16,297 nt of DNA from Caulobacter sp. (GTDB taxonomy: Bacteria > Pseudomonadota > Alphaproteobacteria > Caulobacterales > Caulobacteraceae), in assembly GCA_014378155.1 (NCBI GenBank), contig JACMOF010000332.1:1-16297 (forward strand). The letters run 5' to 3'. A program made the translations under genes and the position numbers. Every line of letters starts with the position of its first letter. Position 1 is the first letter of the stretch. Positions 1 to 5,930 of the stretch are shown here, piece by piece. The notes beneath the pieces were generated by a model. It was not told where the DNA came from. It made no database searches and was given only the letters and a program-made list of their open reading frames with translations.

Positions 1-131
1 CGGCAGCCGCCGGCGGCGGGGCCGCGGGCGGTGGAGTGGATGGCGATGATCGACTTGAGGCCGGATTTTTCGTCAAAGAACGCGTGAACGCCTTCATGTC
101 CCTCGAAATCCGGGGAATCGAACAAGGTCAT
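1..131 (-). CDS. Glu/Leu/Phe/Val dehydrogenase, N-terminal fragment
   Basis: This is the first 43 codons of a gene that continues beyond the left edge. The start is ATG at 131-129, preceded by AGGA with an 8-base spacer. The translation begins MTLFDSPDFEGHEGV and contains IAIHSTARGPAAGGCR. That is the characteristic N-terminal block of leucine/phenylalanine/valine dehydrogenases, NAD-dependent oxidative deaminases of amino acids. The catalytic lysine and the NAD-binding Rossmann domain would lie outside the window. Substrate specificity cannot be told from this piece; leucine or another branched-chain amino acid is the usual assignment. The gene follows the alpha/beta hydrolase on the same strand, with 73 bases and a strong hairpin between them, so it may or may not share a transcript. 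Family recognition is confident; the exact substrate is not. Confidence 0.85.
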   Translation of the reverse strand, partial: MTLFDSPDFEGHEGVHAFFDEKSGLKSIIAIHSTARGPAAGGC

Positions 132-178
132 GCCGTCAGTCCTGCCCTAGTCAGAAAGTTTGCGCAGCGTGTACGCTT

Positions 179-207
179 TAGGGCGAGGGGGAACAACCCC
201 TGCCCTA
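179..207 (-). terminator. Stem-loop at the stop codon of the hydrolase gene
   Basis: Reading the minus strand, TAGGGC-AGGGG pairs with CCCCCT-C-GCCCTA around a TTGTT loop, with one bulged base. The TAG that begins the stem is the hydrolase stop codon. No T-run follows on either strand, so this is not a canonical intrinsic terminator. It may be a Rho-independent terminator lacking a tail, an mRNA 3'-end stabiliser, or a leader element for the dehydrogenase downstream. Confidence 0.4.
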
Positions 208-1242
208 GCCGCCCGAGGACGCAGCCTGCGTCCGCACAACATTGGGCGCGGTCGGCGCGCCGGGGATCGGCGGGGCGCCGGACGGCAGGTCGGCCAGCGG
301 GTCCTTCAGGAAGGAGGCGGCGTCACGCCAGACCACCTCGGCCTGCTTGTCGACCAACAGCAGGTGCCAGCCTTCGGCGTAATAGGCCGAGCGGTCGTCG
401 GGCTTCAGCCGTCGAGCCGCTTCCATGGTCGGCTCCTTGGGAATGATCTGGTCCTTGGCCCCGTAGAAATAGGCGACCGGGACCTGCACCTTGCCGAGCG
501 ACGACCAAGCCTTCTCCATAAGTCCGACCAGGCCGTAGAGGGTGTCCGACCGCGCGCCCCAGATCATCAGCGGATCGCGGCTCATCCGGCGCAGTTCGTC
601 GATATTGTCGGTGGGCTGAACGCGCTTGACCAGCCATTCGGGCGGCTTGACCACCCAGCCGCGCGTGGTGTGCGCGGTGATCCACAGGCTGGTCTTGTAG
701 GGCAGAGGCTGGGCCGACCAGCCCCAGACGGCGGGGGCGAACAGCAGGAGGCGGTCGGCGGCGGGCGGCCGATCCGACACCATGGCCGCGATGGCGAGCC
801 CGCCGCCCATGCTGACGCCGGCCAAGGCGACCTTGGCCTCAGGATGGGCCTCGCGGACCAGGGCCACGGCGGTGCGCACATCCTCGACGGAGAGCGCGAT
901 CGGCGCCCAGACCCCGCGGTCGGGCGAGCGGCCAAAGCCCCTAATGTCCAAGGCATAGGTCGCGATCCCCTGCGCCGCCCAGAACGGGCCGGCCAGGTGG
1001 AAGGCGTTGGAATAGTCGTTCATGCCGTGGAGGGCGACGATCACCTGTCTAACAGGCGTCCCTTCCGGCGGCAGCCAGCGTTGCAGGCCTAGGGTCTGAC
1101 CATCGAAGCTGACCATGCCGTCGGCCAACAGGCGCGGGCCTCGAAAGCCCAACGAGCCTGGGCCGGCGCGTTGCGTGATGGGGGCGCAGGCGACCAGGCC
1201 CGCGACACAGGCCGCGTTGAGGAGCAGGTTCCGACGGTTCAT
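205..1242 (-). CDS. Alpha/beta hydrolase lipoprotein (serine aminopeptidase / lysophospholipase-like)
   Basis: The protein has 345 residues from ATG at 1242. That start overlaps the stop of the upstream glycosylase-like gene (ATGA), which implies translational coupling; the longer open frame upstream lies antisense-like within that gene and was rejected. The N-terminus MNRRNLLLNAACVAGLVACA is a lipoprotein signal with lipobox LVAC, so Cys19 should be lipidated. The alpha/beta hydrolase fold is clear. It has the HG oxyanion pair at 72-73, nucleophile elbow GVSMGG with Ser144, an acid in GAKDQIIP (Asp264), and the catalytic histidine in EGWHLLL (His293). This arrangement matches the Hydrolase_4 group (monoacylglycerol lipase, lysophospholipase L2, S33 peptidases). 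A lid-like segment lies around 175-220. The C-terminal 30 residues are Pro/Ala-rich and probably disordered. The substrate is unknown; a lipid or acyl ester at the envelope is an inference. Confidence 0.85.
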   Translation of the reverse strand: MNRRNLLLNAACVAGLVACAPITQRAGPGSLGFRGPRLLADGMVSFDGQTLGLQRWLPPEGTPVRQVIVALHGMNDYSNAFHLAGPFWAAQGIATYALDIRGFGRSPDRGVWAPIALSVEDVRTAVALVREAHPEAKVALAGVSMGGGLAIAAMVSDRPPAADRLLLFAPAVWGWSAQPLPYKTSLWITAHTTRGWVVKPPEWLVKRVQPTDNIDELRRMSRDPLMIWGARSDTLYGLVGLMEKAWSSLGKVQVPVAYFYGAKDQIIPKEPTMEAARRLKPDDRSAYYAEGWHLLLVDKQAEVVWRDAASFLKDPLADLPSGAPPIPGAPTAPNVVRTQAASSGG

Positions 1243-1826
1243 GACGCCAGAATGCCCGCCACGCGACGGCGAAGATAGGGCGCCACCTCGGCGTCGAACC
1301 ATGGATTGCGCTTCAGCCAGGCGCTGTTGCGCCACGACGGATGCGGCAGGGGCAACAAGCCGTCGTCGAGATAGTCGCGCCAGGCGCCGACGGTATCGGT
1401 CATGCTTCCCCTCATTCGAGAGCCCAACGCCCAGGCTTGAGCATGGCTCCCGACCAGCAGGGTCAGCTCGACCTGGGGCAGCTCCGCCAGCAGTTGAGGT
1501 CGCCACAACGCCGCGCAGCGGGCCGGAGGCGGGTAGTCGCCGCCCTTGGGACTGGTCCCTGGAAAGCAGAAAGCCATGGCCGCGACGCCGATCTCTGGCC
1601 GGCCATAGAAGGTCTCGCGGTCGATCCCCATCCAGTCGCGCAGGCGGTTTCCGGAGGGGTCGTTGAACGGCAACCCCGTCTCGTGCACCAGCCTCCCCGG
1701 AGCCTGGCCGCAGATCAGCAGTCGCGTGCCCTGGGCAACCCGCACCACGGGTCGCGGGGCGTGCGGAAGATACGGCGCACAGGCCCGGCAGGCGGCGATG
1801 TCAGCGAGAAGAGCGTCTAGTGGCAT
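1239..1826 (-). CDS. Uracil-DNA glycosylase family protein, probable Fe-S type
   Basis: This 195-residue protein belongs to the UDG-like superfamily. Motif 1 is GQAPG (residues 40-44), followed by HETGLPFNDPSGNRLRDWMG. The DNA-insertion motif is HPSWRN (162-167). Four cysteines at 13, 16, 87 and 104 have the C-x2-C ... C-x16-C spacing that resembles the 4Fe-4S ligands of family 4/5 glycosylases, so a bound cluster is likely. Related small proteins are annotated only as 'uracil-DNA glycosylase family protein', and activity on uracil in DNA is not assured. The expected role would be cytosolic base excision repair. No clear Shine-Dalgarno precedes the ATG. The 3' end overlaps the lipoprotein hydrolase gene by four bases, an odd functional pairing. 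Fold assignment is confident; substrate is moderate. Confidence 0.82.
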   Translation of the reverse strand: MPLDALLADIAACRACAPYLPHAPRPVVRVAQGTRLLICGQAPGRLVHETGLPFNDPSGNRLRDWMGIDRETFYGRPEIGVAAMAFCFPGTSPKGGDYPPPARCAALWRPQLLAELPQVELTLLVGSHAQAWALGSRMRGSMTDTVGAWRDYLDDGLLPLPHPSWRNSAWLKRNPWFDAEVAPYLRRRVAGILAS

Positions 1827-1898
1827 GGACGGGAGTTAGGCGCGCCGCGCCATCGCACAAGCGCGACTGGACGACCGAGGGCGTGTGGCGCGTGGGTC

Positions 1899-2225
1899 CT
1901 ATTCCTCGCCGCCGCCGTCGATCGCACCGTCGTCCACGACATCCTCGAAGCTGGTGGGATCGCCTTCCATCCGCATCCGCAGGCGATAGACGCCGCGAAA
2001 CTTCTCCGGGTTCACCGGCTTGTTGTGGCGCAGGATGACGATCCTGCCCTCGCGGGCCAGTTCGATGGCGTTGGTGCGGACATGGCCCAGTAGGCGCTGC
2101 CAGCGCACGGGCTCGACGGTCTTGGCGACCGACATCGGGTCTATCGACTTGCCCGCCGCCACGGCGGCCAGTTGCGACAGGATGGTGTCTTGGATCGGGG
2201 AGGATGGTGGGATCGGATCGCTCAT
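1899..2225 (-). CDS. DUF3253 domain protein
   Basis: This is a 108-residue cytosolic protein. After a Pro/Ser-rich start come IQDTILSQLAAVAAGKSIDP, a helix, VRWQRLLGHVRTNAIELA and REGRIVILRHNKPVNPEKF. This is the winged-helix-like pattern of DUF3253: start of a DNA-binding-like fold, a conserved tryptophan, then a basic wing ending RGVYRLR. The C-terminal 25 residues are acidic (DPTSFEDVVDDGAIDGGGEE). The function of the family is unknown; a small regulator is possible, but nothing here proves DNA binding. It is first in the minus-strand run toward the glycosylase-like gene, with a 72-base gap. It is divergent from the thioesterase gene across 103 bases, where I see no strong promoter motif. 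Confidence 0.75.
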   Translation of the reverse strand: MSDPIPPSSPIQDTILSQLAAVAAGKSIDPMSVAKTVEPVRWQRLLGHVRTNAIELAREGRIVILRHNKPVNPEKFRGVYRLRMRMEGDPTSFEDVVDDGAIDGGGEE

Positions 2226-2328
2226 GGGCGGAGGGATGCCACGAATCTGTCAGCAGCGCGAGCGTGGCCGCTTGCCTCCGGCCCAGGCCGGCCTTAGGTC
2301 CTCAAAGACAACGCAAGGGGCACGGTCA

Positions 2329-2778
2329 ATGGACGGCGGCAACGAGATCTGGGACGGACCCAAGCCCGTGACCGACGGCGAATGGGCCGGCTGGCGCACC
2401 TGGGCCGGCATGGACGCCTTCGAGGACCAGACCGGGCCCTTCTACTTCAGGGAAGAGAACGGCGTGGTCCGCAGCGCCTTCCGCGCCGAGGCTCGCCACA
2501 TGAACGGCGGCGGATTCATGCACGGTGGCTGCATGATGACCTTCGCCGACTATTCGCTGTTCTCGATATCCTGGGCGCATCTGAAGGACGTGCGGGCCGT
2601 CACGGTCAGCCTGAACGGCGAGTTCCTCGGCCCGGCGCGGACCGGCGACCTGGTGGAATCGATAGGCGAGGTCACCAAGGCTGGCGGTTCGCTGCTGTTC
2701 GTGCGCGGGCTGATTTCGACGGGCGGTTCGCCGATGCTGAACTTCTCGGGCGTGATCAAGAAGATCAGGCCGCGCTGA
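2329..2778 (+). CDS. PaaI family hotdog thioesterase
   Basis: The protein has 149 residues. The ATG at 2329 is preceded by AAGGGG with an 8-base spacer, which decides it over longer in-frame starts. The single hotdog domain carries HMNGGGFMHGGCMMTFAD (about residues 60-77), matching the PaaI/YbgC-type H-x-N-x-x-G-x-x-HGG-x(4)-AD signature. This is followed by a strand with VTVSLNGEFLGPARTGD and a C-terminal strand ending SGVIKKIRPR. Members hydrolyse acyl-CoA thioesters in the cytosol; the acyl group cannot be predicted. The first 55 residues are somewhat longer than a minimal PaaI domain. It converges with the GST gene with only four bases between stop codons and no room for a dedicated terminator, so read-through antisense transcription is likely. 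Confidence 0.85.
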   Translation: MDGGNEIWDGPKPVTDGEWAGWRTWAGMDAFEDQTGPFYFREENGVVRSAFRAEARHMNGGGFMHGGCMMTFADYSLFSISWAHLKDVRAVTVSLNGEFLGPARTGDLVESIGEVTKAGGSLLFVRGLISTGGSPMLNFSGVIKKIRPR

Positions 2779-2782
2779 GCCT

Positions 2783-3400
2783 CTACACCCCCGACTTGGC
2801 CGCAGGCCGCGCCATCATCGCCGCCAGCCAGCGGTTCAGATTGATCAGCTCTGGATCGGGCTGGAAACGCACCATCCGCGCGAAGTCGATGCCGGTGGCG
2901 GCTAGGATGTCGGCCATGGTCACCCGATCGCCGGCGATGAATTCGCTCTCCCCCAAGCGACGGTTGAGCATCTTCAGGCCCTTCTCGGCTGTGGCGCGGC
3001 CGTTGGCGGCCAGTTCGGGAACCTGGGTCTCGATCGCCGCAAGGGCCGGATGGGCATGGCGCACGGACATCATCAACGGCGTGGCGACCAGCATCTCTGC
3101 GCGCCGCGACCACATCTCGATGACGGCGACCTCGCAGGCTTCCTCGCCGAACAGATTGGGCTCTGGATAGACGCTTTCCAGATAGCGGCAGATGGCCACC
3201 GACTCGGTGATCGTCTGGCCGTTGTCCATCTCGAGGGCCGGCACGTTGGGCAGTCCGGCCCTGGCCAGGTACTCCGGCTGGCGGTGCTGACCGCCGAAGA
3301 TATCGACATCGACGATCTCGATGTCCTCGATGGCCTTCTCGGCCATGAACCAGCGAACGCGGCGAGGATTGGGGGCGCGGCGGCTGTCATAGAGCTTCAA
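2783..3400 (-). CDS. Glutathione S-transferase family protein
   Basis: The protein has 205 residues, the usual GST length. The thioredoxin-fold N-domain starts KLYDSRRAPNPRRVRWFMAE. It has the cis-proline in NVPAL (Pro54) and the gamma-glutamyl-binding pair Glu66-Ser67 in TITESVAICRYLE. The helical C-domain includes FIAGDRVTMADILAATGIDF, the N-capping box region, before a C-terminal WLAAMMARPA. The start is a TTG at 3400-3398 with an excellent GGGAGGA Shine-Dalgarno seven bases upstream; no ATG gives the N-terminal strand. That Shine-Dalgarno is buried in a perfect hairpin, so translation may be regulated or weak. It catalyses glutathione conjugation or reduction; the substrate is unknown. 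It is downstream of the nucleoside transporter on the same strand. Confidence 0.88.
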   Translation of the reverse strand: MKLYDSRRAPNPRRVRWFMAEKAIEDIEIVDVDIFGGQHRQPEYLARAGLPNVPALEMDNGQTITESVAICRYLESVYPEPNLFGEEACEVAVIEMWSRRAEMLVATPLMMSVRHAHPALAAIETQVPELAANGRATAEKGLKMLNRRLGESEFIAGDRVTMADILAATGIDFARMVRFQPDPELINLNRWLAAMMARPAAKSGV

Positions 3401-3413
3401 AAGAAATCCTCCC
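3398..3413 (-). promoter_or_regulatory. GST ribosome-binding site and TTG start inside a terminator
   Basis: On the minus strand GGGAGGA (3413-3407) precedes TTG (3400-3398). GGAGG is seven bases from the start codon. The Shine-Dalgarno forms the 3' arm of the hairpin at 3406-3432, and the start codon falls in the T-rich tract after it. Folding of the hairpin would both end transcription and hide the ribosome-binding site. Confidence 0.7.
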
Positions 3414-3432
3414 GGCTTTTGACCGGGAGGAT
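3398..3432 (-). terminator. Intrinsic terminator of the nucleoside transporter gene
   Basis: The arms ATCCTCCCGG and CCGGGAGGAT are a perfect 10-bp inverted repeat around TCAAAAG. On the minus strand it is followed by TTCTTTT. It starts 30 bases after the transporter stop codon. Stem, loop and U-tract all fit Rho-independent termination. The element also overlaps the start of the GST gene. Confidence 0.75.
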
Positions 3433-3462
3433 GCTTTAGTTCCGCCTAGGAAGGAAAGGCCC

Positions 3463-4746
3463 TTACAACCCGAACCAGGCCCGCGGCATCAGGCCGATCA
3501 GCGAACCGGTCAGGCAGGTGGCCAGGAAGCCGGCCATCATCGCCTTCCAGACCAGGCCCAGCACCTCTTGTCGACGCTCTGGCACCAGCACCGAGAAGCC
3601 GGCGACGTTCATGCCGACCGAGCCGATGTTGGCGAAGCCGCACAGGGCGTAGGTCATGATGATCCGCGTGCGGGGATCCAGCAGTTCCGGCCCGGTCTTG
3701 GCCAGCTGGATGAAGGCCGTAAACTCAGTGAGGATCAGCTTGACGCCCAGCAGGCCGCCGGCGCTGCCGGCTTCCTTCCAGGGGATGCCCATCGACCAGG
3801 CCAGGGGCGCGAAGACCACGCCCAGCACCCGGGCGATGCTCAGATGCTCGCCCCCCACCATGGGTAGGGCGAACAGGATCTTGTCGACCATGGTGGCCAG
3901 GGCGATGAAGACGATCAGGGTGGCGCCAACGTTCAGCGCGATCTGCAGCCCGTCGGTGGTGCCCTTCATCACCGCGTCGATCGAGCTGCCATAGGTCTTG
4001 TCTTCCTCGGCCAGGTCCAGGTCTTCGGACTTCTCGCTGGGATCGCCGGGCACCATGATCCGGGCCAGGAGCACCCCGGCCGGGGCCGAGATCAGCGAGG
4101 CGGCCAACACGTGGGCGGCGGCGTTGGGCAACACGTCGTGCAGGATGGTGGCGTAGGCCACCATGGTCGAGCCCGAGACGCAGGCCATGCCGACCGCGAT
4201 CAGCATGAACAGCTCCGAGCGGGTCAAACGCTCCAGATAGGCGCGGATGAAGATGGGTCCTTCGATCTGGCCCATGAAGATGGTGGCGGCGGTGGCCAGG
4301 GCCGGCGGGCCGCGCAGGCCCAGTGTTTTCTGAAACAGAAAGCCCAGGCCCTTGGCCATCAGCTTCAGAATGCCCCAGTGCCACAGCAGCGCCGACAGGG
4401 CGCAGACCACCAGGATCACCGGCATCACGCGGAAGGCGAACAGGAAGCCAGCGCCGGGATTGGTCTCGGCATAGGGCGGCGTCGTGCCCGACAGATAGCC
4501 GAACACGAAGTTGGTGCCGGCCTGGGTCGACGAAGCCAGCCCCTCGACGGCGCCATTGACGCCCTGCAGCGCGTTGCGGGTCGCGGGCAATTTGAACAGT
4601 ACGAAGACCAGGATCAGCTGGATGGCGATGGCGCAGACAGCCAGCACGAACGGGAAGCGCTTGCGGTTCTCGGAGACGAGCCAGCAAAGGCCGAGGATCA
4701 GCGCCACGCCCGCCAGGGCTTGGACGTTCTCGGGAAGGAAGATCAA
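3463..4746 (-). CDS. Concentrative nucleoside transporter (CNT/NupC family)
   Basis: This inner-membrane Na+- or H+-coupled nucleoside symporter has 427 residues from TTG at 4746, which has AAGG nine bases upstream. The longer TTG start at 4794 has no ribosome-binding site. N-terminal gate helices lie at about 10-55. The substrate-binding core includes GQIEGPIFIRAYLERLTRSE (159-178), where CNTs usually have GQTE-x-P, then VGMACVSGSTMVAYATIL. TEFTAFIQL (340-348) stands at the usual NEF position, and TYALCGFANIGSVGM (365-379) is the second substrate motif. The glutamates and the Asn/Ser of FANIGS are kept; the Thr of GQTE is Ile and the Asn of NEF is Thr. A charged loop (233-252) links the halves. 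It would take up nucleosides for salvage; specificity is not predictable. Confidence 0.87.
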   Translation of the reverse strand: MIFLPENVQALAGVALILGLCWLVSENRKRFPFVLAVCAIAIQLILVFVLFKLPATRNALQGVNGAVEGLASSTQAGTNFVFGYLSGTTPPYAETNPGAGFLFAFRVMPVILVVCALSALLWHWGILKLMAKGLGFLFQKTLGLRGPPALATAATIFMGQIEGPIFIRAYLERLTRSELFMLIAVGMACVSGSTMVAYATILHDVLPNAAAHVLAASLISAPAGVLLARIMVPGDPSEKSEDLDLAEEDKTYGSSIDAVMKGTTDGLQIALNVGATLIVFIALATMVDKILFALPMVGGEHLSIARVLGVVFAPLAWSMGIPWKEAGSAGGLLGVKLILTEFTAFIQLAKTGPELLDPRTRIIMTYALCGFANIGSVGMNVAGFSVLVPERRQEVLGLVWKAMMAGFLATCLTGSLIGLMPRAWFGL

Positions 4747-4852
4747 GACTGAGGACCTTAACTGATGCGGCGACGCCCCCGCGACGCCGTCCAAGGGGCC
4801 AAATGACTATGATTAAGGGACGGGGCGCAAGCGCTATGCGCGGAGAACCGTA

Positions 4853-4876
4853 GGGGCCGAGCGTTCTGCTCGCCCC
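4853..4876 (-). terminator. Hairpin downstream of the EF-hand gene
   Basis: On the minus strand GGGGC-GAGC pairs with GCTC-GGCCCC around AGAAC, with one bulge, starting about 15 bases after the TAA stop at 4891. No T-run follows. It probably marks the transcript end or protects the 3' end, rather than being a canonical terminator. Confidence 0.4.
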
Positions 4877-4890
4877 TCGGGCGCGGGGCC

Positions 4891-5616
4891 TTAGGCGGCG
4901 ATGTCGACCGAAGTCGCGGAGGAGGTGGTCGAACTGCTGAGGTTGCTGGTCAGTTGGGCCAACAGTTTCTGCATCAGGTCCGACGCGTCGCTGGAGACCT
5001 CCGAGCCCAGCTTGTCGAAGGACGAGGTCAGGTTCGTGGCCAATTCGCTGGCCGAGACCACGCCGTCGCCGTTCGGGTCGGCGGCGTCGGTCGAGGTCGA
5101 GGCCTGTGTGCTGGCGCTGGAGTCGTCGCTGGGCGGCGGACCGTGCGGGCCACCCTGCGGCTTCATGGCCTGGAACTCGCTGAGCGAAAGCGAGCCATCG
5201 CCATCCGAATCGCCCTCGGCGAGCATGTTCGCCGCCATGTCAGTGGCGCTGGGCGCATCCGATGGCAGGTCCTTGGGCGCGTGGGCGGCCATGGCGATCG
5301 ACAGTTCATCGGCGGTGACCGTGCCGTCGCCGTCGCCGTCGGCGTCGGCGAACATCGAGGCGGCGCGGTCGGTCTGGCTGGTCTGCTGGGTTGAAAGCAA
5401 CGACGCTAATGTGTCGGCGCTGAAACCTTGACTTGACGAGGACCAGCCCTGCACCGGCGGCGGCGAACCGTTCTAGCCGCCGGTCGGCATGTTCTGCCCG
5501 GTGGCCTGGAACGGGCTGGAGGCGTCGTCGTCATTGGCGGTTTGGGAGGACGCGGCCGCTCTGGCCTGCAGCAGTTGCTGCAATAGCGAGGAAGACCCCA
5601 CGGTGGAAATGGTCAT
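4891..5616 (-). pseudogene. EF-hand calcium-binding protein gene split by an in-frame TAG
   Basis: AAGGAG precedes two adjacent ATG codons (5619 and 5616); 5616 has the better spacing. The frame gives 47 residues (MTISTVGSSSLLQQLLQARA, then a Ser/Asp-rich linker ending MPTGG) and stops at TAG 5475-5473. The same frame continues without further stops for 193 codons, NGSPPPVQGWSSSSQG onward, to TAA at 4891. The downstream part holds three canonical EF-hand loops: DGDGDGTVTADE, DSDGDGSLSLSE and DPNGDGVVSASE. A Ser/Thr/Ala-rich tail ends SVDIAA. The N-terminal block looks like the start of other Caulobacter-type EF-hand proteins, so one 241-codon gene is the simplest reading. The downstream piece has only a GTG at 5454 with no Shine-Dalgarno, so independent translation is unlikely. 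The cause may be a nonsense mutation, a sequencing error or read-through. There is no signal peptide in the visible start. Confidence 0.75.
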
Positions 5617-5930
5617 CATGCTCTCCTTGCGATGAGAGCGCCGGCCCCTGCGCCGCACGCCCGCGCCGGATTTGCCGATGCGGTCGTTCGATATGCGAAA
5701 AACATGCCGTTTTTCAATTTGTTACGCCACCGATACAAAGCTCGCCCTCGACGCGACAACCGGCCTAAGGGGCGCGGCGCCGCGTATCGACAGCTTCGGC
5801 GCGAGGCCGCCAAATCGTGCAAACCGGTGGTCGCGGAACGCGCTTCGCTCGCCTTACCTCGATTTAACTTGGCCGCTTGAAGATCGCCGTCCATTGCTGC
5901 AACCCTTGATTGGGGTGGAGCGTAGCGCGC
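5617..5930. other. Divergent intergenic region between EF-hand gene and exporter operon
   Basis: This 314-base gap has no supported gene. It holds the EF-hand ribosome-binding site at its left end and a perfect 7-bp inverted repeat GAAAAAC-ATGCC-GTTTTTC at 5697-5715 in a locally AT-rich patch. A probable promoter for the exporter operon lies at 5877-5903. The small open frames crossing it lack ribosome-binding sites and recognisable sequence. Confidence 0.5.
5877..5903 (+). promoter_or_regulatory. Candidate housekeeping promoter for the exporter operon
   Basis: TTGAAGA, 12 bases, then GCTGCAAC compares well with the Caulobacter housekeeping consensus TTGACGS-N10-14-GCTANAWC, with six of seven defined -10 bases matching. 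The expected transcription start near 5910 lies about 20 bases before the permease ATG. The match was made by eye. Confidence 0.45.

Noticed and set aside
160..1092. Plus-strand 310-codon frame opposite the lipoprotein hydrolase
   Set aside because: The hydrolase on the other strand has a complete catalytic triad; this frame has only low-information Arg/Gly/Asp-rich sequence.
2020..2328. Upstream extension of the thioesterase reading frame
   Set aside because: It would overlap the DUF3253 gene on the other strand, lacks hotdog-like sequence, and the ATG at 2329 has a good Shine-Dalgarno.
3725..4687. Second minus-strand frame of 320 codons inside the nucleoside transporter gene
   Set aside because: It is Arg/Gly/His-rich frame-shifted shadow of the transporter with no ribosome-binding site or recognisable motif.
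4747..4890. Promoter of the nucleoside transporter
   Set aside because: TTGCGC and nearby AT-rich bases on the minus strand do not have acceptable spacing to a -10 element, so no site is listed.
4891..5454. EF-hand gene starting independently at GTG 5454
   Set aside because: No Shine-Dalgarno precedes this GTG, and the upstream frame continues in phase to a well-placed start, so a split gene is the better reading.
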